From contig CAKVKI010000003.1 of assembly GCA_934754975.1 (NCBI GenBank), forward strand, positions 1 to 27,981: DNA of 27,981 nt, given 5' to 3'. This document shows, piece by piece, positions 1 to 8,162 of the stretch. Numbering within the stretch: position 1 is the stretch's first letter; every line of letters begins with the position of its first letter. Under the pieces are notes generated by a model that saw only the letters and a list, made by a program, of their open reading frames with translations, was not told the origin of the DNA and ran no database searches. Origin of the DNA: an uncultured Alistipes sp. GTDB lineage: Bacteria > Bacteroidota > Bacteroidia > Bacteroidales > Rikenellaceae. The translations under genes and the position numbers were made by a program.

Positions 1-1375
1 ACTGGTATTCGCCCTCGGGAATGTTGTCGATCAGCTGTTCGATGATGTTCATGCTCTGCTCGATCTCGCGCATGCGAACCATGTAACGGGCAAAACAGTC
101 GCCCTCGGTGAAAAGCACCTCTTCGAAATCGACCTTGCCGTACATGGCGTAGGGATGCCGCTTGCGCACGTCGCAGGCCCAGCCTGCGGCGCGTCCCGTG
201 CCGCCCGTGGCGCCGAACGAAACCGCATCTTCGCGGGTCAGCACGCCCGTTCCCTTCAGGCGCTCCTGCGCAATGACGTTGCCCGTGAATATTTCGTGGT
301 ATTCGCGCAGCAGCGGACGCATATAGGCGATGAACTCCCTGACCTTGCGCACGAATTCGGGATGGATGTCGGCCTGCACGCCGCCGATGGTATTGTAGGT
401 CTGTATCAGGCGGCCTCCCGTGGTCTGCTCCAATATATCGAGTACCTTCTCACGGTCGCGGAACCCGTAAAAGAACGCCGTCAAAGCCCCCATATCCATA
501 CAGAGACACGCGAAGAACAGCAGGTGCGAATCGATGCGCTGCAGCTCGTCCATGATCGTACGGATATACTGCACCCGCTCCGACACCTCGACGCCCAGCC
601 CCTTCTCGATGCACATGCAGAGCGCATGGCGGTTCTGCGCGGCCCCGAGGTAATCCAGCCGGTCCGTAAGGGCCAGCGTCTGGGGATAGGTCAGGTTCTC
701 GCACAACTTCTCGATGCCGCGGTGGATATAACCGCAATGTACGTCGAGCTTTTTGATGATCTCGCCCTCCAGCGACACCCGGAAACGCAGCACGCCGTGC
801 GTCGCAGGATGCTGGGGACCGACGTTGATGACATATTCGTCCTCTTCGAACAGCACGTTGCGCTTGCGGATGAAACTGCCGTCGGAGGTCAGCTCGAAAC
901 TCGGGGCGCTGTCCTTCGACACCTCGTTGGTCATGCGCAGCGGATTGAGCGCCGGATCGTAATCCTTGCGCAGGGGATACCCCACCCAGTCGTCCCGCAG
1001 GAACAGCCGGCGCATGTCGGGATGGTTCAGGAACCCGATGCCGAAATAGTCGAATACCTCGCGTTCGTTCAGCTCGGCGGCCTTCCACAAATCGCAGACC
1101 GAGGGCAGGCCGCATTTCTCGCGGCTCGGCGTCAGCGTCCGCAGGACGACGTTTTCGCCCGTGGCAGAGGCTTCGAGGTGATAGACGGCTCCGAAGCCCT
1201 CTTCGCCCCAGTCCATGCCCGTCAAGCTGCGCAGGAAATCGAATCCCTCCGCCCTGAGCCGGGCGGCCAGGTCGTGGAATTTCTCTGCGGGCACGGTCCA
1301 CATGCCGTCGCCCGCCTCGGACCACACGGCCGCAGGTTCCCAGGCCGTTATCTTATCTTTCAGCGTCGTACTCAT
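1..1375 (-). CDS. nuoCD: NADH-quinone oxidoreductase subunit C/D fusion (partial, C-terminus off the window)
   Basis: This gene encodes the membrane-proximal peripheral arm of respiratory complex I, which passes electrons to quinone. Translating the minus strand from the ATG at 1375 gives one open frame of 458 codons that runs off the left edge. Residues 1 to about 130 look like NuoC (30 kDa subunit). From about residue 180 the frame is typical NuoD (49 kDa subunit), with [11 protein letters not shown], the [11 protein letters not shown] stretch that lies near the quinone site, and the [11 protein letters not shown] stretch. The C and D parts are joined without a stop, as in many Bacteroidetes and some proteobacteria. 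The start codon overlaps the nuoB stop as ATGA, so translation is probably coupled. The ORFs on the opposite strand and in other frames here are shadows. The identification is secure; only the length is unknown. Confidence 0.95.
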   Translation of the reverse strand, partial: MSTTLKDKITAWEPAAVWSEAGDGMWTVPAEKFHDLAARLRAEGFDFLRSLTGMDWGEEGFGAVYHLEASATGENVVLRTLTPSREKCGLPSVCDLWKAAELNEREVFDYFGIGFLNHPDMRRLFLRDDWVGYPLRKDYDPALNPLRMTNEVSKDSAPSFELTSDGSFIRKRNVLFEEDEYVINVGPQHPATHGVLRFRVSLEGEIIKKLDVHCGYIHRGIEKLCENLTYPQTLALTDRLDYLGAAQNRHALCMCIEKGLGVEVSERVQYIRTIMDELQRIDSHLLFFACLCMDMGALTAFFYGFRDREKVLDILEQTTGGRLIQTYNTIGGVQADIHPEFVRKVREFIAYMRPLLREYHEIFTGNVIAQERLKGTGVLTREDAVSFGATGGTGRAAGWACDVRKRHPYAMYGKVDFEEVLFTEGDCFARYMVRMREIEQSMNIIEQLIDNIPEGEYQ

Positions 1376-2028
1376 TGCTTTTCTCCTCCTTCCACATTCA
1401 AATCGTTCTGCTCCGAGGTCAGGTCGCGGCGCAGCAGTTCTTCATACTCTTCGCGGCCGATCTGCTTGTTCACCCCGCCGAAGAAACGCTGCAGCTTCAC
1501 TTTACGCTGCAGCTGCATCAGTCCGTAAAGCATCGCTTCGGGCCGCGGCGGACAGCCGGGTATATAGACATCGACAGGCAGAATTTTGTCCACGCCGTTC
1601 AGCACGTGATACGACTTCTTGAAAGGTCCGCCGCTGATGGCGCAGCCGCCCACGGCGATCACATACTTCGGATCGGCCATCTGGTCGTAAAGGCGTTTGA
1701 GGACCGGTGCCATTTTGTGGGTGATGGTGCCGGCGACCATGATGAAGTCGGCCTGGCGCGGCGAGGCGCGGGCCACTTCGAACCCGAACCGGGCGAAATC
1801 GTAACGCGCCGCGCCCACGGCCATGAACTCGATGCCGCAGCAGCTCGTGGCGAAGGTCAGCGGCCACAGGCTGTTGCTGCGGCCCCACTCGATCAGCTCG
1901 TCCAGGCAGCCCACGATCACGTTCGTATTGTTGTCGCGCAGTTCGGCGACCATTTTTTCGAGGTATTCGTTGTCGTTGAAATCTTCGTATTTCATCGACT
2001 TGATCTTCGGCTCTCTCTTTACTTCCAT
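1372..2028 (-). CDS. nuoB: NADH-quinone oxidoreductase subunit B
   Basis: NuoB carries the terminal N2 [4Fe-4S] cluster that hands electrons to quinone in complex I. The protein is 218 aa from the ATG at 2028. That start is chosen because AGGAGC lies just upstream and because a longer in-frame extension to 2247 would overlap nuoA almost completely. Cluster ligands are visible as [16 protein letters not shown] and PGCPPRP, the usual CC...C...C spacing. The first 10 bases overlap the end of nuoA and the last 4 overlap nuoCD, so nuoA-nuoB-nuoCD is a tightly coupled operon. The protein is cytoplasmic, at the membrane face. Nothing unusual is seen. Confidence 0.97.
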   Translation of the reverse strand: MEVKREPKIKSMKYEDFNDNEYLEKMVAELRDNNTNVIVGCLDELIEWGRSNSLWPLTFATSCCGIEFMAVGAARYDFARFGFEVARASPRQADFIMVAGTITHKMAPVLKRLYDQMADPKYVIAVGGCAISGGPFKKSYHVLNGVDKILPVDVYIPGCPPRPEAMLYGLMQLQRKVKLQRFFGGVNKQIGREEYEELLRRDLTSEQNDLNVEGGEKQ

Positions 2029-2369
2029 TCCAAAGCTCCTTTCCGCCATGCGTACGCAAGGCCCAAAATCAGGACGACCAAAAAGAAGAGGATGCTCACC
2101 AGTCCGTAAACCCCCAGCTCCTGCACGACGACGGCCCACGAAAAGAGGAACACCGTCTCGACGTCGAACATCAGGAACAGGATCGCGAAGAGGTAATACC
2201 CCACCTTGAACTGCATCCACGACCGTCCGCGCGTGGGAATGCCGCACTCATACGCTTCGCCCTTCTGGGGGTTGTACGACCGCGGCGACACGGCGCGGGC
2301 GATACCCAGCGCAACTGCGACCAGCGCAATGGCCGTCAGGATAACGACCACCAATAGCGTGAAATACAT
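2019..2369 (-). CDS. nuoA: NADH-quinone oxidoreductase subunit A
   Basis: NuoA is a small membrane subunit of complex I. The 116-aa protein shows three hydrophobic membrane segments, at residues 2-25, 55-79 and 86-107. Between the first two is the conserved loop with [11 protein letters not shown], and FDVETVFLF follows, which is characteristic of the family. It is the first gene of the minus-strand nuo operon and ends 10 bases inside nuoB. The 112 bases upstream, before the next gene, should hold the operon promoter, but I could not identify a convincing TAnnTTTG box there. Confidence 0.96.
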   Translation of the reverse strand: MYFTLLVVVILTAIALVAVALGIARAVSPRSYNPQKGEAYECGIPTRGRSWMQFKVGYYLFAILFLMFDVETVFLFSWAVVVQELGVYGLVSILFFLVVLILGLAYAWRKGALEWK

Positions 2370-2481
2370 AACTTATTATTTTACGAATTATATTCCGGAA
2401 CACGAAAAAACACGGGCACACCCCGGCGGACGGAACGTCCCGACCGGAAAACATGCGGCTCGCAGCGAAGGGGAACCGGGG

Positions 2482-2847
2482 CTAAATCAGAATCCGCCCC
2501 AAAGAAAAGATGTAGTAATCGACCGGCTTGGAATAGAGCGTGCAGCGGTCCGAGAGCGCCGAATTTTGCTGCGCCACGGCTTCCGCCGCAGCCGAACGGG
2601 CATAGAAACGATGCCGCACGATGGCTTTATGCTCCGAAGAGTGCGCCGGGATTTCGACCGAAGCGTCGCCCGGAAGCATCACGGCGGCCGTGAAATAATT
2701 CTGCGCTGTAACGGGTGCGTGGAGTGCGGCCTGCGGACTCATTGCGGGCTGTACCCGGCATGCGCCGCCCTGCAGCATCGCGCCGTCGAGACTCCCCGCC
2801 AGGACGAAGAGCAGCACGAACAGAGCATATTGAATTCTCTCCAGCAT
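2482..2847 (-). CDS. small exported hypothetical protein
   Basis: This 121-aa protein is not recognised. The N-terminus has a short charged start (MLERIQ) followed by a hydrophobic stretch up to about residue 22, consistent with a signal peptide or anchor. The rest is mildly basic with no motif I know, and contains two cysteines (residues 30 and about 99). It is co-oriented with nuoABCD and sits 112 bases upstream of nuoA. A TATCTTCG box 24 bases before the start could be its promoter. The opposite-strand frame of similar extent is judged a shadow because it lacks a signal and has poor composition. It may be lineage-specific; the coding call itself is moderately supported. Confidence 0.5.
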   Translation of the reverse strand: MLERIQYALFVLLFVLAGSLDGAMLQGGACRVQPAMSPQAALHAPVTAQNYFTAAVMLPGDASVEIPAHSSEHKAIVRHRFYARSAAAEAVAQQNSALSDRCTLYSKPVDYYIFSLGRILI

Positions 2848-2870
2848 TTCAACAAAAAATTTCAGCGCAA

Positions 2871-2878
2871 CGAAGATA
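2871..2878 (-). promoter_or_regulatory. possible -7 box of the small exported protein
   Basis: The minus strand reads TATCTTCG, one mismatch from the Bacteroidetes TAnnTTTG box, 24 bases upstream of the ATG at 2847. No matching TTTG is found at the usual spacing, so this is weak. Confidence 0.3.
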
Positions 2879-3032
2879 CGCTCTTTCTCGCTGAAATGCT
2901 ACCCCCTGGACGAAAAAATGCACAAAATGATGAATTTTGGCTACATAATCACTTATCGGAACCGAACGCCCGGGCAAAAGCCCCGCCACGCCCGCCGCCG
3001 CAAAACGCGCCCCGCTCCCGGACCTGCGGACA

Positions 3033-3070
3033 CAAAAAAAACGCCGCTCCCGAAAACGGGAAGCGGCGTC
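3033..3070 (-). terminator. rho-independent terminator of the rubredoxin-SOD unit
   Basis: On the minus strand, ACGCCGCTTCCCG, a TTTT loop and CGGGAGCGGCGT form a stem with one G-T pair, followed by a run of eight T. It lies 20 bases past the SOD stop and fits a strong intrinsic terminator. Confidence 0.92.
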
Positions 3071-3089
3071 CTTTCCAAAGCGGGACACG

Positions 3090-3698
3090 CTATTTCTTGG
3101 CGTAGCGTTCTTCGACGACCTTCCAGTCGATGCGGTCCCAGAGGGCTGCGACCGCGTCGGCGCGGCGGTTGCGGTAGTCGATATAATAAGCATGTTCCCA
3201 AACGTCGAAGCACATCAGGGGCTTCATGCCGTAGCGCAGCGGATTGCCGGCGTTCTGCTCGCTGACGATCGCCAGCTTGCCCGACTTGTCCTCAACGAGC
3301 CATACCCAGCCCGAACCGAACAGGCCCACGGCGGCTTTCTCCATCTGGGCTTTCAGCTGTTCGAACGATCCGAAGTTTTCGTCGACGGCCTTCAGCAGGG
3401 CGCCCGTAGGACGGGCCTGCGCCTTGGGCGAGAGTTCGTCGAAGAAGAATTCGTGGTTCCACATCTGCGCGGCGTTGTTGAAAATCGCGCCGTCGGCCGA
3501 AACGACGATATCCTCCAGCGGCTGCTGGGCATAGGGCGTATCGACAATCAGTTCGTTGAGTTTATTTACGTACCCCACGTAATGTTTGTCGTGGTGGAAG
3601 CGCAGCGTCTCTTCGGAGACCTGCGGCGCAAGAGCGTCATAAGCGTAAGGCAGGTCCTTCGGAGTGAAGCGCACCTGTTTTGCAGTGTCTGTTGCCAT
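3090..3698 (-). CDS. sodB: superoxide dismutase, Fe/Mn family (Fe-type or cambialistic)
   Basis: The enzyme disproportionates superoxide to oxygen and peroxide in the cytoplasm. From the ATG at 3698 it is 202 aa, the usual family length. The metal ligands are visible: the first His near FHHDKHY, the His of AAQMWNHEFFF, and Asp and His of DVWEHAYYIDY. The Gln in NNAAQMWNH, on the N-terminal domain side, is the position used by Fe-type enzymes (Mn enzymes usually place it near GSGWVWL), so Fe or cambialistic use is likely. An in-frame ATG at 3737 would add a hydrophobic 13-residue leader; I prefer 3698 because the extension lies in AT-rich, leader-like DNA, but an exported form cannot be excluded. 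It lies 54 bases downstream of rubredoxin in the same direction. Confidence 0.93.
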   Translation of the reverse strand: MATDTAKQVRFTPKDLPYAYDALAPQVSEETLRFHHDKHYVGYVNKLNELIVDTPYAQQPLEDIVVSADGAIFNNAAQMWNHEFFFDELSPKAQARPTGALLKAVDENFGSFEQLKAQMEKAAVGLFGSGWVWLVEDKSGKLAIVSEQNAGNPLRYGMKPLMCFDVWEHAYYIDYRNRRADAVAALWDRIDWKVVEERYAKK

Positions 3699-3752
3699 AA
3701 GCGGTAAAATTAATAGTGAAACAATGAGGTTGAACATAGCCTTTGTCGTTTT

Positions 3753-3920
3753 TTATTGTTCCCCGAGAGGTTCGAAAGCCCATTTGCCTTCGCCGCAGAC
3801 CGGGCATATCCAACCGTCGGGCAGTTCTTCGAATGTCGTGCCGGGATCGATGCCGTTTTCGGGATCACCCAGCGCCGGATCATAAATGTATTCACAGACG
3901 GTGCAACGGTACTTTTTCAT
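3753..3920 (-). CDS. rubredoxin
   Basis: This is a 55-aa one-iron electron carrier. The four iron ligands are in CTVC (residues 6-9) and CPVC (residues 39-42), with the conserved [10 protein letters not shown] and [15 protein letters not shown] stretches. The start at 3920 is chosen because it yields the standard rubredoxin N-terminus (MKKYRC); the frame extends upstream through AT-rich promoter DNA. It precedes superoxide dismutase by 54 bases and probably shares its transcript. In anaerobes rubredoxin commonly feeds electrons to oxygen or peroxide reductases, so pairing with SOD suggests oxidative-stress defence. Confidence 0.95.
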   Translation of the reverse strand: MKKYRCTVCEYIYDPALGDPENGIDPGTTFEELPDGWICPVCGEGKWAFEPLGEQ

Positions 3921-3955
3921 AAATGAAAGGATTAAAAAATTCACACCGACTTTCA

Positions 3956-3986
3956 CAAATATAATACCGATATCAAAGTTCTCAAA
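3956..3986 (-). promoter_or_regulatory. promoter of rubredoxin-SOD
   Basis: On the minus strand, TTTG (3986-3983), a 19-base spacer and TATATTTG (3963-3956) match the Bacteroidetes sigma factor consensus TTTG-N19-TAnnTTTG exactly. The rubredoxin ATG is 36 bases beyond the -7 box. Confidence 0.8.
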
Positions 3987-3995
3987 ATATTTTCG

Positions 3996-4003
3996 TAATT
4001 TTG
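3996..4003 (+). promoter_or_regulatory. -7 box of the tryptophanase promoter
   Basis: TAATTTTG matches TAnnTTTG exactly, 41 bases before the tnaA start. No clear -33 TTTG is seen. The rubredoxin and tnaA promoters are divergent and lie within about 50 bases of each other. Confidence 0.6.
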
Positions 4004-4044
4004 AGCATATGAACAACAAATTATAACCTAAAACGCTCTTTTGT

Positions 4045-5421
4045 ATGACACTTCCGTATGCAGAACCCTACAAGATCAAAATGACCGAGGCCATCCGCAC
4101 CTCCACCCGCGCCGAGCGCGAAGCCTGGATCCGCGAAGCCAGCTACAACCTCTTCAAACTGCGCAGCGATCAGGTCACGATCGACCTGCTGACCGACTCG
4201 GGAACGGGTTCGATGAGCGACCGCCAGTGGGCGGCCATGATGACCGGCGACGAAAGCTACGCCGGCGCTTCGTCCTATTTCCGGCTCAGGGAGACCATCG
4301 AACGCATCTTCGACATGCCTTTCTTCCTGCCCACGCACCAGGGACGCGCGGCGGAGAACGTCATCTTCTCGGCGCTGCTCAAAGCAGGCGACATCGTGCC
4401 GGGCAACTCCCATTTCGACACCACGAAGGGACATATCGAGTTCCGGCACTGCCACGCCGTGGACTGCACGATCGACGAGGCGGCCGACACCCAGAAGGAA
4501 CTGCCGTTCAAGGGAGAAATGGACATCGCCAAGCTCGAAAAGCTCCTGCGCGAAAACCCGCGCGAGAAGGTTCCGTGCGTGGTGCTGACCATCACCAACA
4601 ACACAGCGGGCGGACAGCCCGTGTCGATGCGCAATATCCGCGAGACGGCCGAAGTATGCCGCCGTTACAAAGTGCCCCTGCTGCTCGACTCGGCCCGCTT
4701 CGCCGAAAACGCCTACTTCATCAAAACCCGCGAAGCCGGTTACGCCGACAAGACGATCAAGGAGATCGTCCGCGAAATCTATACTTACGCCGACATCATG
4801 ACCATCTCGGCCAAAAAGGACGGCGTGGTGAACATGGGCGGCTTCGTGGCCATGCGCTCCGAGGAGCTTTACAAACAGGCGATGACCTTCAGCATCATGT
4901 TCGAGGGCTACGTGACTTACGGCGGCATGTCGGGCCGCGACATGGATGCGCTGGCCGTGGGATTGGACGAGAACACCGAATTCGAACAACTCGACGCCCG
5001 CATCCGGCAGGTGAAACTGCTGGGCGACCTGCTGGACGAATACGGCGTACCCTACCAGCGTCCGGCAGGCGGACACGCCATCTTCGTCGATGCGAAAAAG
5101 GTGCTGCCCAATCTCCCGAAAGAGCAGTTCATCGCCCAGACGCTCGCCGTGGAACTTTACCTCGAAGCGGGCATCCGCGGCGTGGAGATCGGCTCGATCC
5201 TCGCCGACCGCGACCCCGACACGCACGAGAACCGCTATCCGCAGCTCGAACTGCTGCGTCTGGCCATCCCGCGCCGGGTCTATTCGGACAACCACATCCG
5301 CGTGATCGCCGCCGCCTGCCGCAACATCTACGAACGCCGCGCGGAGATCACCACCGGTTACCGCATCACGTTCGAGGCGCCGATCCTGCGGCACTTCACC
5401 GTGGAGCTGGACAAAATCTGA
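4045..5421 (+). CDS. tnaA: tryptophanase (tryptophan indole-lyase)
   Basis: This PLP enzyme splits tryptophan to indole, pyruvate and ammonia. The 458-aa protein covers the whole family length. The PLP lysine lies in SAKKDG (residues 255-260, probably K258). Other family blocks are [50 protein letters not shown], and [12 protein letters not shown] near the end. [13 protein letters not shown] and SAKKD favour tryptophanase over the related tyrosine phenol-lyase, which usually has DATRCVENAYFIK and SGKKD. The gene is alone, with its own promoter and a terminator about 90 bases downstream. No TnaC-like leader peptide or permease is seen beside it. Indole production from dietary tryptophan would be expected. 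Confidence 0.95.
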   Translation: MTLPYAEPYKIKMTEAIRTSTRAEREAWIREASYNLFKLRSDQVTIDLLTDSGTGSMSDRQWAAMMTGDESYAGASSYFRLRETIERIFDMPFFLPTHQGRAAENVIFSALLKAGDIVPGNSHFDTTKGHIEFRHCHAVDCTIDEAADTQKELPFKGEMDIAKLEKLLRENPREKVPCVVLTITNNTAGGQPVSMRNIRETAEVCRRYKVPLLLDSARFAENAYFIKTREAGYADKTIKEIVREIYTYADIMTISAKKDGVVNMGGFVAMRSEELYKQAMTFSIMFEGYVTYGGMSGRDMDALAVGLDENTEFEQLDARIRQVKLLGDLLDEYGVPYQRPAGGHAIFVDAKKVLPNLPKEQFIAQTLAVELYLEAGIRGVEIGSILADRDPDTHENRYPQLELLRLAIPRRVYSDNHIRVIAAACRNIYERRAEITTGYRITFEAPILRHFTVELDKI

Positions 5422-5458
5422 CGCCCCGGAATCCGTCGGCTCAAACGGCTGCCGAATC

Positions 5459-5497
5459 GCCGGCAACCCCCTCGTAAGGGGAGAAGCTCCGGCGCCA
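5459..5497. repeat. nested inverted repeat downstream of tnaA
   Basis: CGCCGG and CCGGCG arms enclose an inner CCCCTCGTAAGGGG hairpin. There is no T run, so it may be an RNA-end stabiliser, a dispersed palindromic element or part of the termination region. Confidence 0.4.
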
Positions 5498-5510
5498 AAC
5501 ACGCCTTACT

Positions 5511-5554
5511 CCGAAAACAACGCTGCAACACTCCGGTTGCAGCGTTGTTTTCGG
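5511..5554 (+). terminator. large hairpin terminator after tnaA
   Basis: CCGAAAACAACGCTGCAAC pairs perfectly over 19 bases with its inverted copy, around the loop ACTCCG. The internal T-rich part of the 3' arm (TTGTTTTCGG TTGT) can act as the U tract. It could work on both strands. Confidence 0.75.
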
Positions 5555-6015
5555 TTGTAAGAAAGATACACGACGCCCGCATCCAGCACCGCCGCCGTCC
5601 GGTCCGGATAAGAGAGAACCGCGGTTTTCCCGGTTCCCGGCCGCTCTTGCAGCAAACTCCTTCACCAGGGCAATACTCCGGCCGAAGGAGAGCGAGGGCA
5701 TCTGCCCGGCGGCCCGGCAATCCAACAGCACGCCCTCCACGACCCGGCAATCCAACAGCGCCCCACCCCGGCAAACAGCCCACTGCTCCGACTCCGTTCC
5801 ACGCTCCCCGGCTCCGTTCCACCTGTCCTCGCTCCATGCTACTCTGCATTCCATTCCGCTCCATCCTATCCTTTCCCGTCTCATCCTACACCCCCATCCC
5901 CCTTCCGTACCTTCCTATTCCTCCCCACACGTCCCTATTCCCTTCCGCTCCGTCATTCGTCCGGCTCCGTCCACTGAAATTATTCATTAAAAAAGCAGAA
6001 AAATGTGCCGATTTT
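5555..6015. other. gene-free pyrimidine-rich spacer
   Basis: About 460 bases hold no credible gene. From about 5780 to 5985 the plus strand is nearly all C and T. Short repeats lie within it: CCCGGCAATCCAACAGC twice (see separate entry) and CTCCGTTCCAC at 5792-5802 and 5812-5822. Frames on either strand are low-complexity and lack start signals, so I treat them as noise. The last 100 bases turn AT-rich and contain the nanA promoter. Confidence 0.6.
5713..5759. repeat. direct repeat CCCGGCAATCCAACAGC, period 30
   Basis: Two identical 17-base copies lie at 5713-5729 and 5743-5759. A shortened third copy (CCCGGCAAACAGC) follows at about 5767. The sequence CCCGGCAATCC recurs in the other gene-free spacer at 22737-22747. 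Confidence 0.7.
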
Positions 6016-6054
6016 TTTGTTTTTTCATTTCCTCGCCCTATATTTGTCCTACAA
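6016..6054 (+). promoter_or_regulatory. nanA promoter with overlapping FadR-type operator
   Basis: TTTG (6016-6019), exactly 19 bases, and TATATTTG (6039-6046) form a full-consensus Bacteroidetes promoter. Overlapping and following it, TATTTGT-CCT-ACAAATA (6041-6057) is a perfect inverted repeat. Its core TTGTCCTACAA (6044-6054) fits TNGTNNNACNA, the operator form known for FadR-subfamily GntR regulators. A repressor bound here would block initiation. The same motif recurs at 17343-17359 and, less perfectly, at 20816-20832. Confidence 0.75.
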
Positions 6055-6104
6055 ATAAGATTATTCTATTTAATACCGACAGAACTAACTAATACCCAAT
6101 AATC

Positions 6105-7004
6105 ATGTTCAAACTATCCGGACTCATTCCAGCCGTCTTCACGCCATTCGACAAAACAGGCGCAATCAATTTTTCGCAAATCCAGCCCTACGCCGACAAA
6201 CTCATCGCCGAGGGAGCGTACGGCGTCTTTGTCTGCGGCTCGACGGGCGAATGCACCTCGATGACCGTCGCCGAGCGCAAGAGCGTACTCGAAGCATGGA
6301 CCAAAGCCGTAGCAGGCCGTATCCTCGTCATCGCCCATGTCGGCGGCACCTGCCAGGCCGACTGCATCGAACTGGCCCGCCACGCCGCCGGGCTGGGGGT
6401 AAACGCCATAGGCGCCGTCGCTCCGTTCTACCTCAAACCCGACTCGGTCGAGGAATTGGTGGCCTTTTACAAGCCCATCGCCGCCGCATGCGCCCCGCTG
6501 CCATTCTACGCCTACCACATTCCCTCGATGACGGGCATCAACCTGCCGATGATCGAGTTCCTGAAGAAAGGCTCGAAAGAGATCCCCAACCTGAACGGCA
6601 TCAAATTCACGTCGAATAACTTCATGGAGATGATCGAGTGCATCCGCTTCGACGGCGGCCGCTTCGACATTCTCAACGGTTTCGACGAAATGCTGCTCTG
6701 CGGCATGGCCGTCGGCGCACGCGGCGGCGTGGGCAGCACCTACAACTATTCGCTCCGCACCTACCAAAACATCTACGACGCTTTCATGGCCGGCGACCTC
6801 GAACAGGCCCGCGCGGCGCAGCAGGAGTCCGTGGACATCGTGCATGTGATCATCAACCACGGCGGCGGCATCCGCGGCGGCAAAGCCATCATGAAACTCG
6901 TCGGCATCGACTGCGGCGACTGCCGACTGCCCCTCGCCCCCTATACCGAGGCCGAAATACGCCGGTTGGACGACGAACTCCGGGCGATCGGCTTCAGGAA
7001 ATAG
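6105..7004 (+). CDS. nanA: N-acetylneuraminate lyase
   Basis: The enzyme splits N-acetylneuraminate (sialic acid) to N-acetylmannosamine and pyruvate in the cytoplasm, using a Schiff-base lysine. The 299-aa TIM barrel has the family motif CGSTGE (residues 44-49), Tyr137 in YAYHIPSMTG (a NAL-type rather than DHDPS-type YNxP block) and the Schiff-base Lys167 in GIKFTS. These match the E. coli enzyme positions closely (Tyr137, Lys165). It starts at the ATG at 6105 behind a strong promoter and a FadR-type operator, and is followed by a long hairpin and a FadR regulator gene. A second, more distant family member lies at 17447. Confidence 0.9.
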   Translation: MFKLSGLIPAVFTPFDKTGAINFSQIQPYADKLIAEGAYGVFVCGSTGECTSMTVAERKSVLEAWTKAVAGRILVIAHVGGTCQADCIELARHAAGLGVNAIGAVAPFYLKPDSVEELVAFYKPIAAACAPLPFYAYHIPSMTGINLPMIEFLKKGSKEIPNLNGIKFTSNNFMEMIECIRFDGGRFDILNGFDEMLLCGMAVGARGGVGSTYNYSLRTYQNIYDAFMAGDLEQARAAQQESVDIVHVIINHGGGIRGGKAIMKLVGIDCGDCRLPLAPYTEAEIRRLDDELRAIGFRK

Positions 7005-7054
7005 CCCGGGCCTGCATACAGAGCCGACAATCAATGCCGCATGGCTCTCTGAGA

Positions 7055-7099
7055 CATTCCGTTCCGGCGGCCGGCCCCCGGCCGATCCGGAACGGAATG
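7055..7099 (+). terminator. long GC-rich hairpin after nanA
   Basis: CATTCCGTTCCGG pairs with CCGGAACGGAATG, and an inner CGGCCGG/CCGGCCG extends the stem to about 20 base pairs with a two-base bulge. No T run follows, so it is terminator-like or a transcript-stabilising hairpin. It separates nanA from the regulator gene. Confidence 0.5.
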
Positions 7100-7190
7100 A
7101 AATATGCTCATTTCCGCTCATATAAAGAGAGGAAATACGACCGCAGCCGCATCTGGGGCGGGTGAACGACCCGACAACAGAAAACATTAT

Positions 7191-7201
7191 TGGTATTACG
7201 T
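7191..7201 (+). promoter_or_regulatory. possible operator before the first FadR gene
   Basis: TGGTATTACGT matches TNGTNNNACNA except for the last base and contains the palindromic core GTATTAC. It lies 19 bases before the likely start, a position suited to autoregulation. Support is weak. Confidence 0.3.
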
Positions 7202-7219
7202 TTACGACAACTATTACAG

Positions 7220-7936
7220 ATGGAAGGACCGAAACTCGACAACCGCAACACCACGCTCGTAGACAGCGTTGAAGAGAGCCTGATACGCTTTTTCAAGGAG
7301 CAGGGACTTCGTCCGGGCAGCAGCATACCCAACGAGACGGAACTGGCGGCGTCGCTGGGAGTCGGACGCCCCGTGCTGCGCGAAGCGCTGAGCCGTTTCA
7401 AGATGACCGGCATGATCGTCTCGCGCACCAAAAAAGGGATGATTCTGAGCGAGCCGTCGCTGCTCGGCGGCATGAAACGGTGCATCAATCCGCTGTTGAT
7501 GAACGAATCGACGCTGCGCGACATTCTCGAATTCCGCATAGCGCTCGAAATCGGCATCAGCAACAACATCTTCCGCAACCTCACCCCCTCCGACATCGAG
7601 GAGCTGGAACAGATCGTCGAGATGAGCCAGGTGATCGGCAACAACAAATACGCCCCCGTCAGCGAACATCGTTTTCACACGAAACTTTACGAAATCACGG
7701 GCAACCACATCATCACCGAATTTCAGGACATCATCTATCCGGTGCTGGATTTCGTCAAGGAGCAATCCCGTGACTTTTTCGAGCCGATCGAGCGGGAGCT
7801 GAGCGAAAAAGTCGAACCGGTAACCCACCGCCATCTGCTGGAATTCATCAAACGCGGCGATCCGGAGGGTTACAAACACGCTATCGTCGAACATTTCAGA
7901 CTTTATACGATCTACCTCGAACGCCACAAGCGGTAA
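7220..7936 (+). CDS. GntR-family transcriptional regulator, FadR/FCD type (first copy)
   Basis: This is probably the repressor or sensor of the neighbouring nanA gene. The 238-aa protein has an N-terminal winged helix-turn-helix (about residues 12-78) with the GntR signature IPNETELAASLGVGRPVLREALSRF. A C-terminal FCD ligand-binding domain (about 95-230) follows, with candidate metal-binding His in SEHRFHTKL and VTHRHLLEF. The start at 7220 (ATGGAAGGA) is preferred over a TTG-initiated extension to 7190, which would overlap the possible operator. E. coli NanR, which senses sialic acid, belongs to this same subfamily, which supports but does not prove a sialic-acid ligand. A bidirectional terminator follows. 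Confidence 0.85.
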   Translation: MEGPKLDNRNTTLVDSVEESLIRFFKEQGLRPGSSIPNETELAASLGVGRPVLREALSRFKMTGMIVSRTKKGMILSEPSLLGGMKRCINPLLMNESTLRDILEFRIALEIGISNNIFRNLTPSDIEELEQIVEMSQVIGNNKYAPVSEHRFHTKLYEITGNHIITEFQDIIYPVLDFVKEQSRDFFEPIERELSEKVEPVTHRHLLEFIKRGDPEGYKHAIVEHFRLYTIYLERHKR

Positions 7937-8011
7937 ACGCCCGGCGCAGCATCCCGCCGGGCACAAACCGGCAGACATACATACCCCGCACCGCCGGACC
8001 GCACACACAAT

Positions 8012-8047
8012 AAAAAAAAGCGAACCTGCAAAGAGTTCGCTTTTTTT
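8012..8047. terminator. bidirectional terminator
   Basis: A run of eight A, GCGAAC, a nine-base loop, GTTCGC and a run of seven T make a hairpin that works on both strands. It serves the FadR gene on the plus strand and the convergent minus-strand operon ending in the esterase gene. Confidence 0.9.
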
Positions 8048-8162
8048 CATCTGTCCCACCTGCCGGCGCCAGCCGCCGGGGCAGCAAACCCGCTCCCGAC
8101 GCTACGCCGGGACAGCGGCCCGCTCCCTTGCCGGGCAATCCGGAAAGCAGGGACCGCGATCG

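Noticed and set aside
4021..5502. Long minus-strand open frame (493 codons) opposite tnaA
   Set aside because: The plus strand encodes a full-length, motif-complete tryptophanase; the opposite frame is a by-product of GC-rich codon use.
5713..5779. Possible CRISPR array
   Set aside because: Only two full repeats and one partial, spacing of 13 bases, and no cas genes; not an array.
5358..5884. Minus-strand frames in the pyrimidine-rich spacer
   Set aside because: Low-complexity peptides made of repeated LPG-like units, overlapping the end of tnaA and its terminator.
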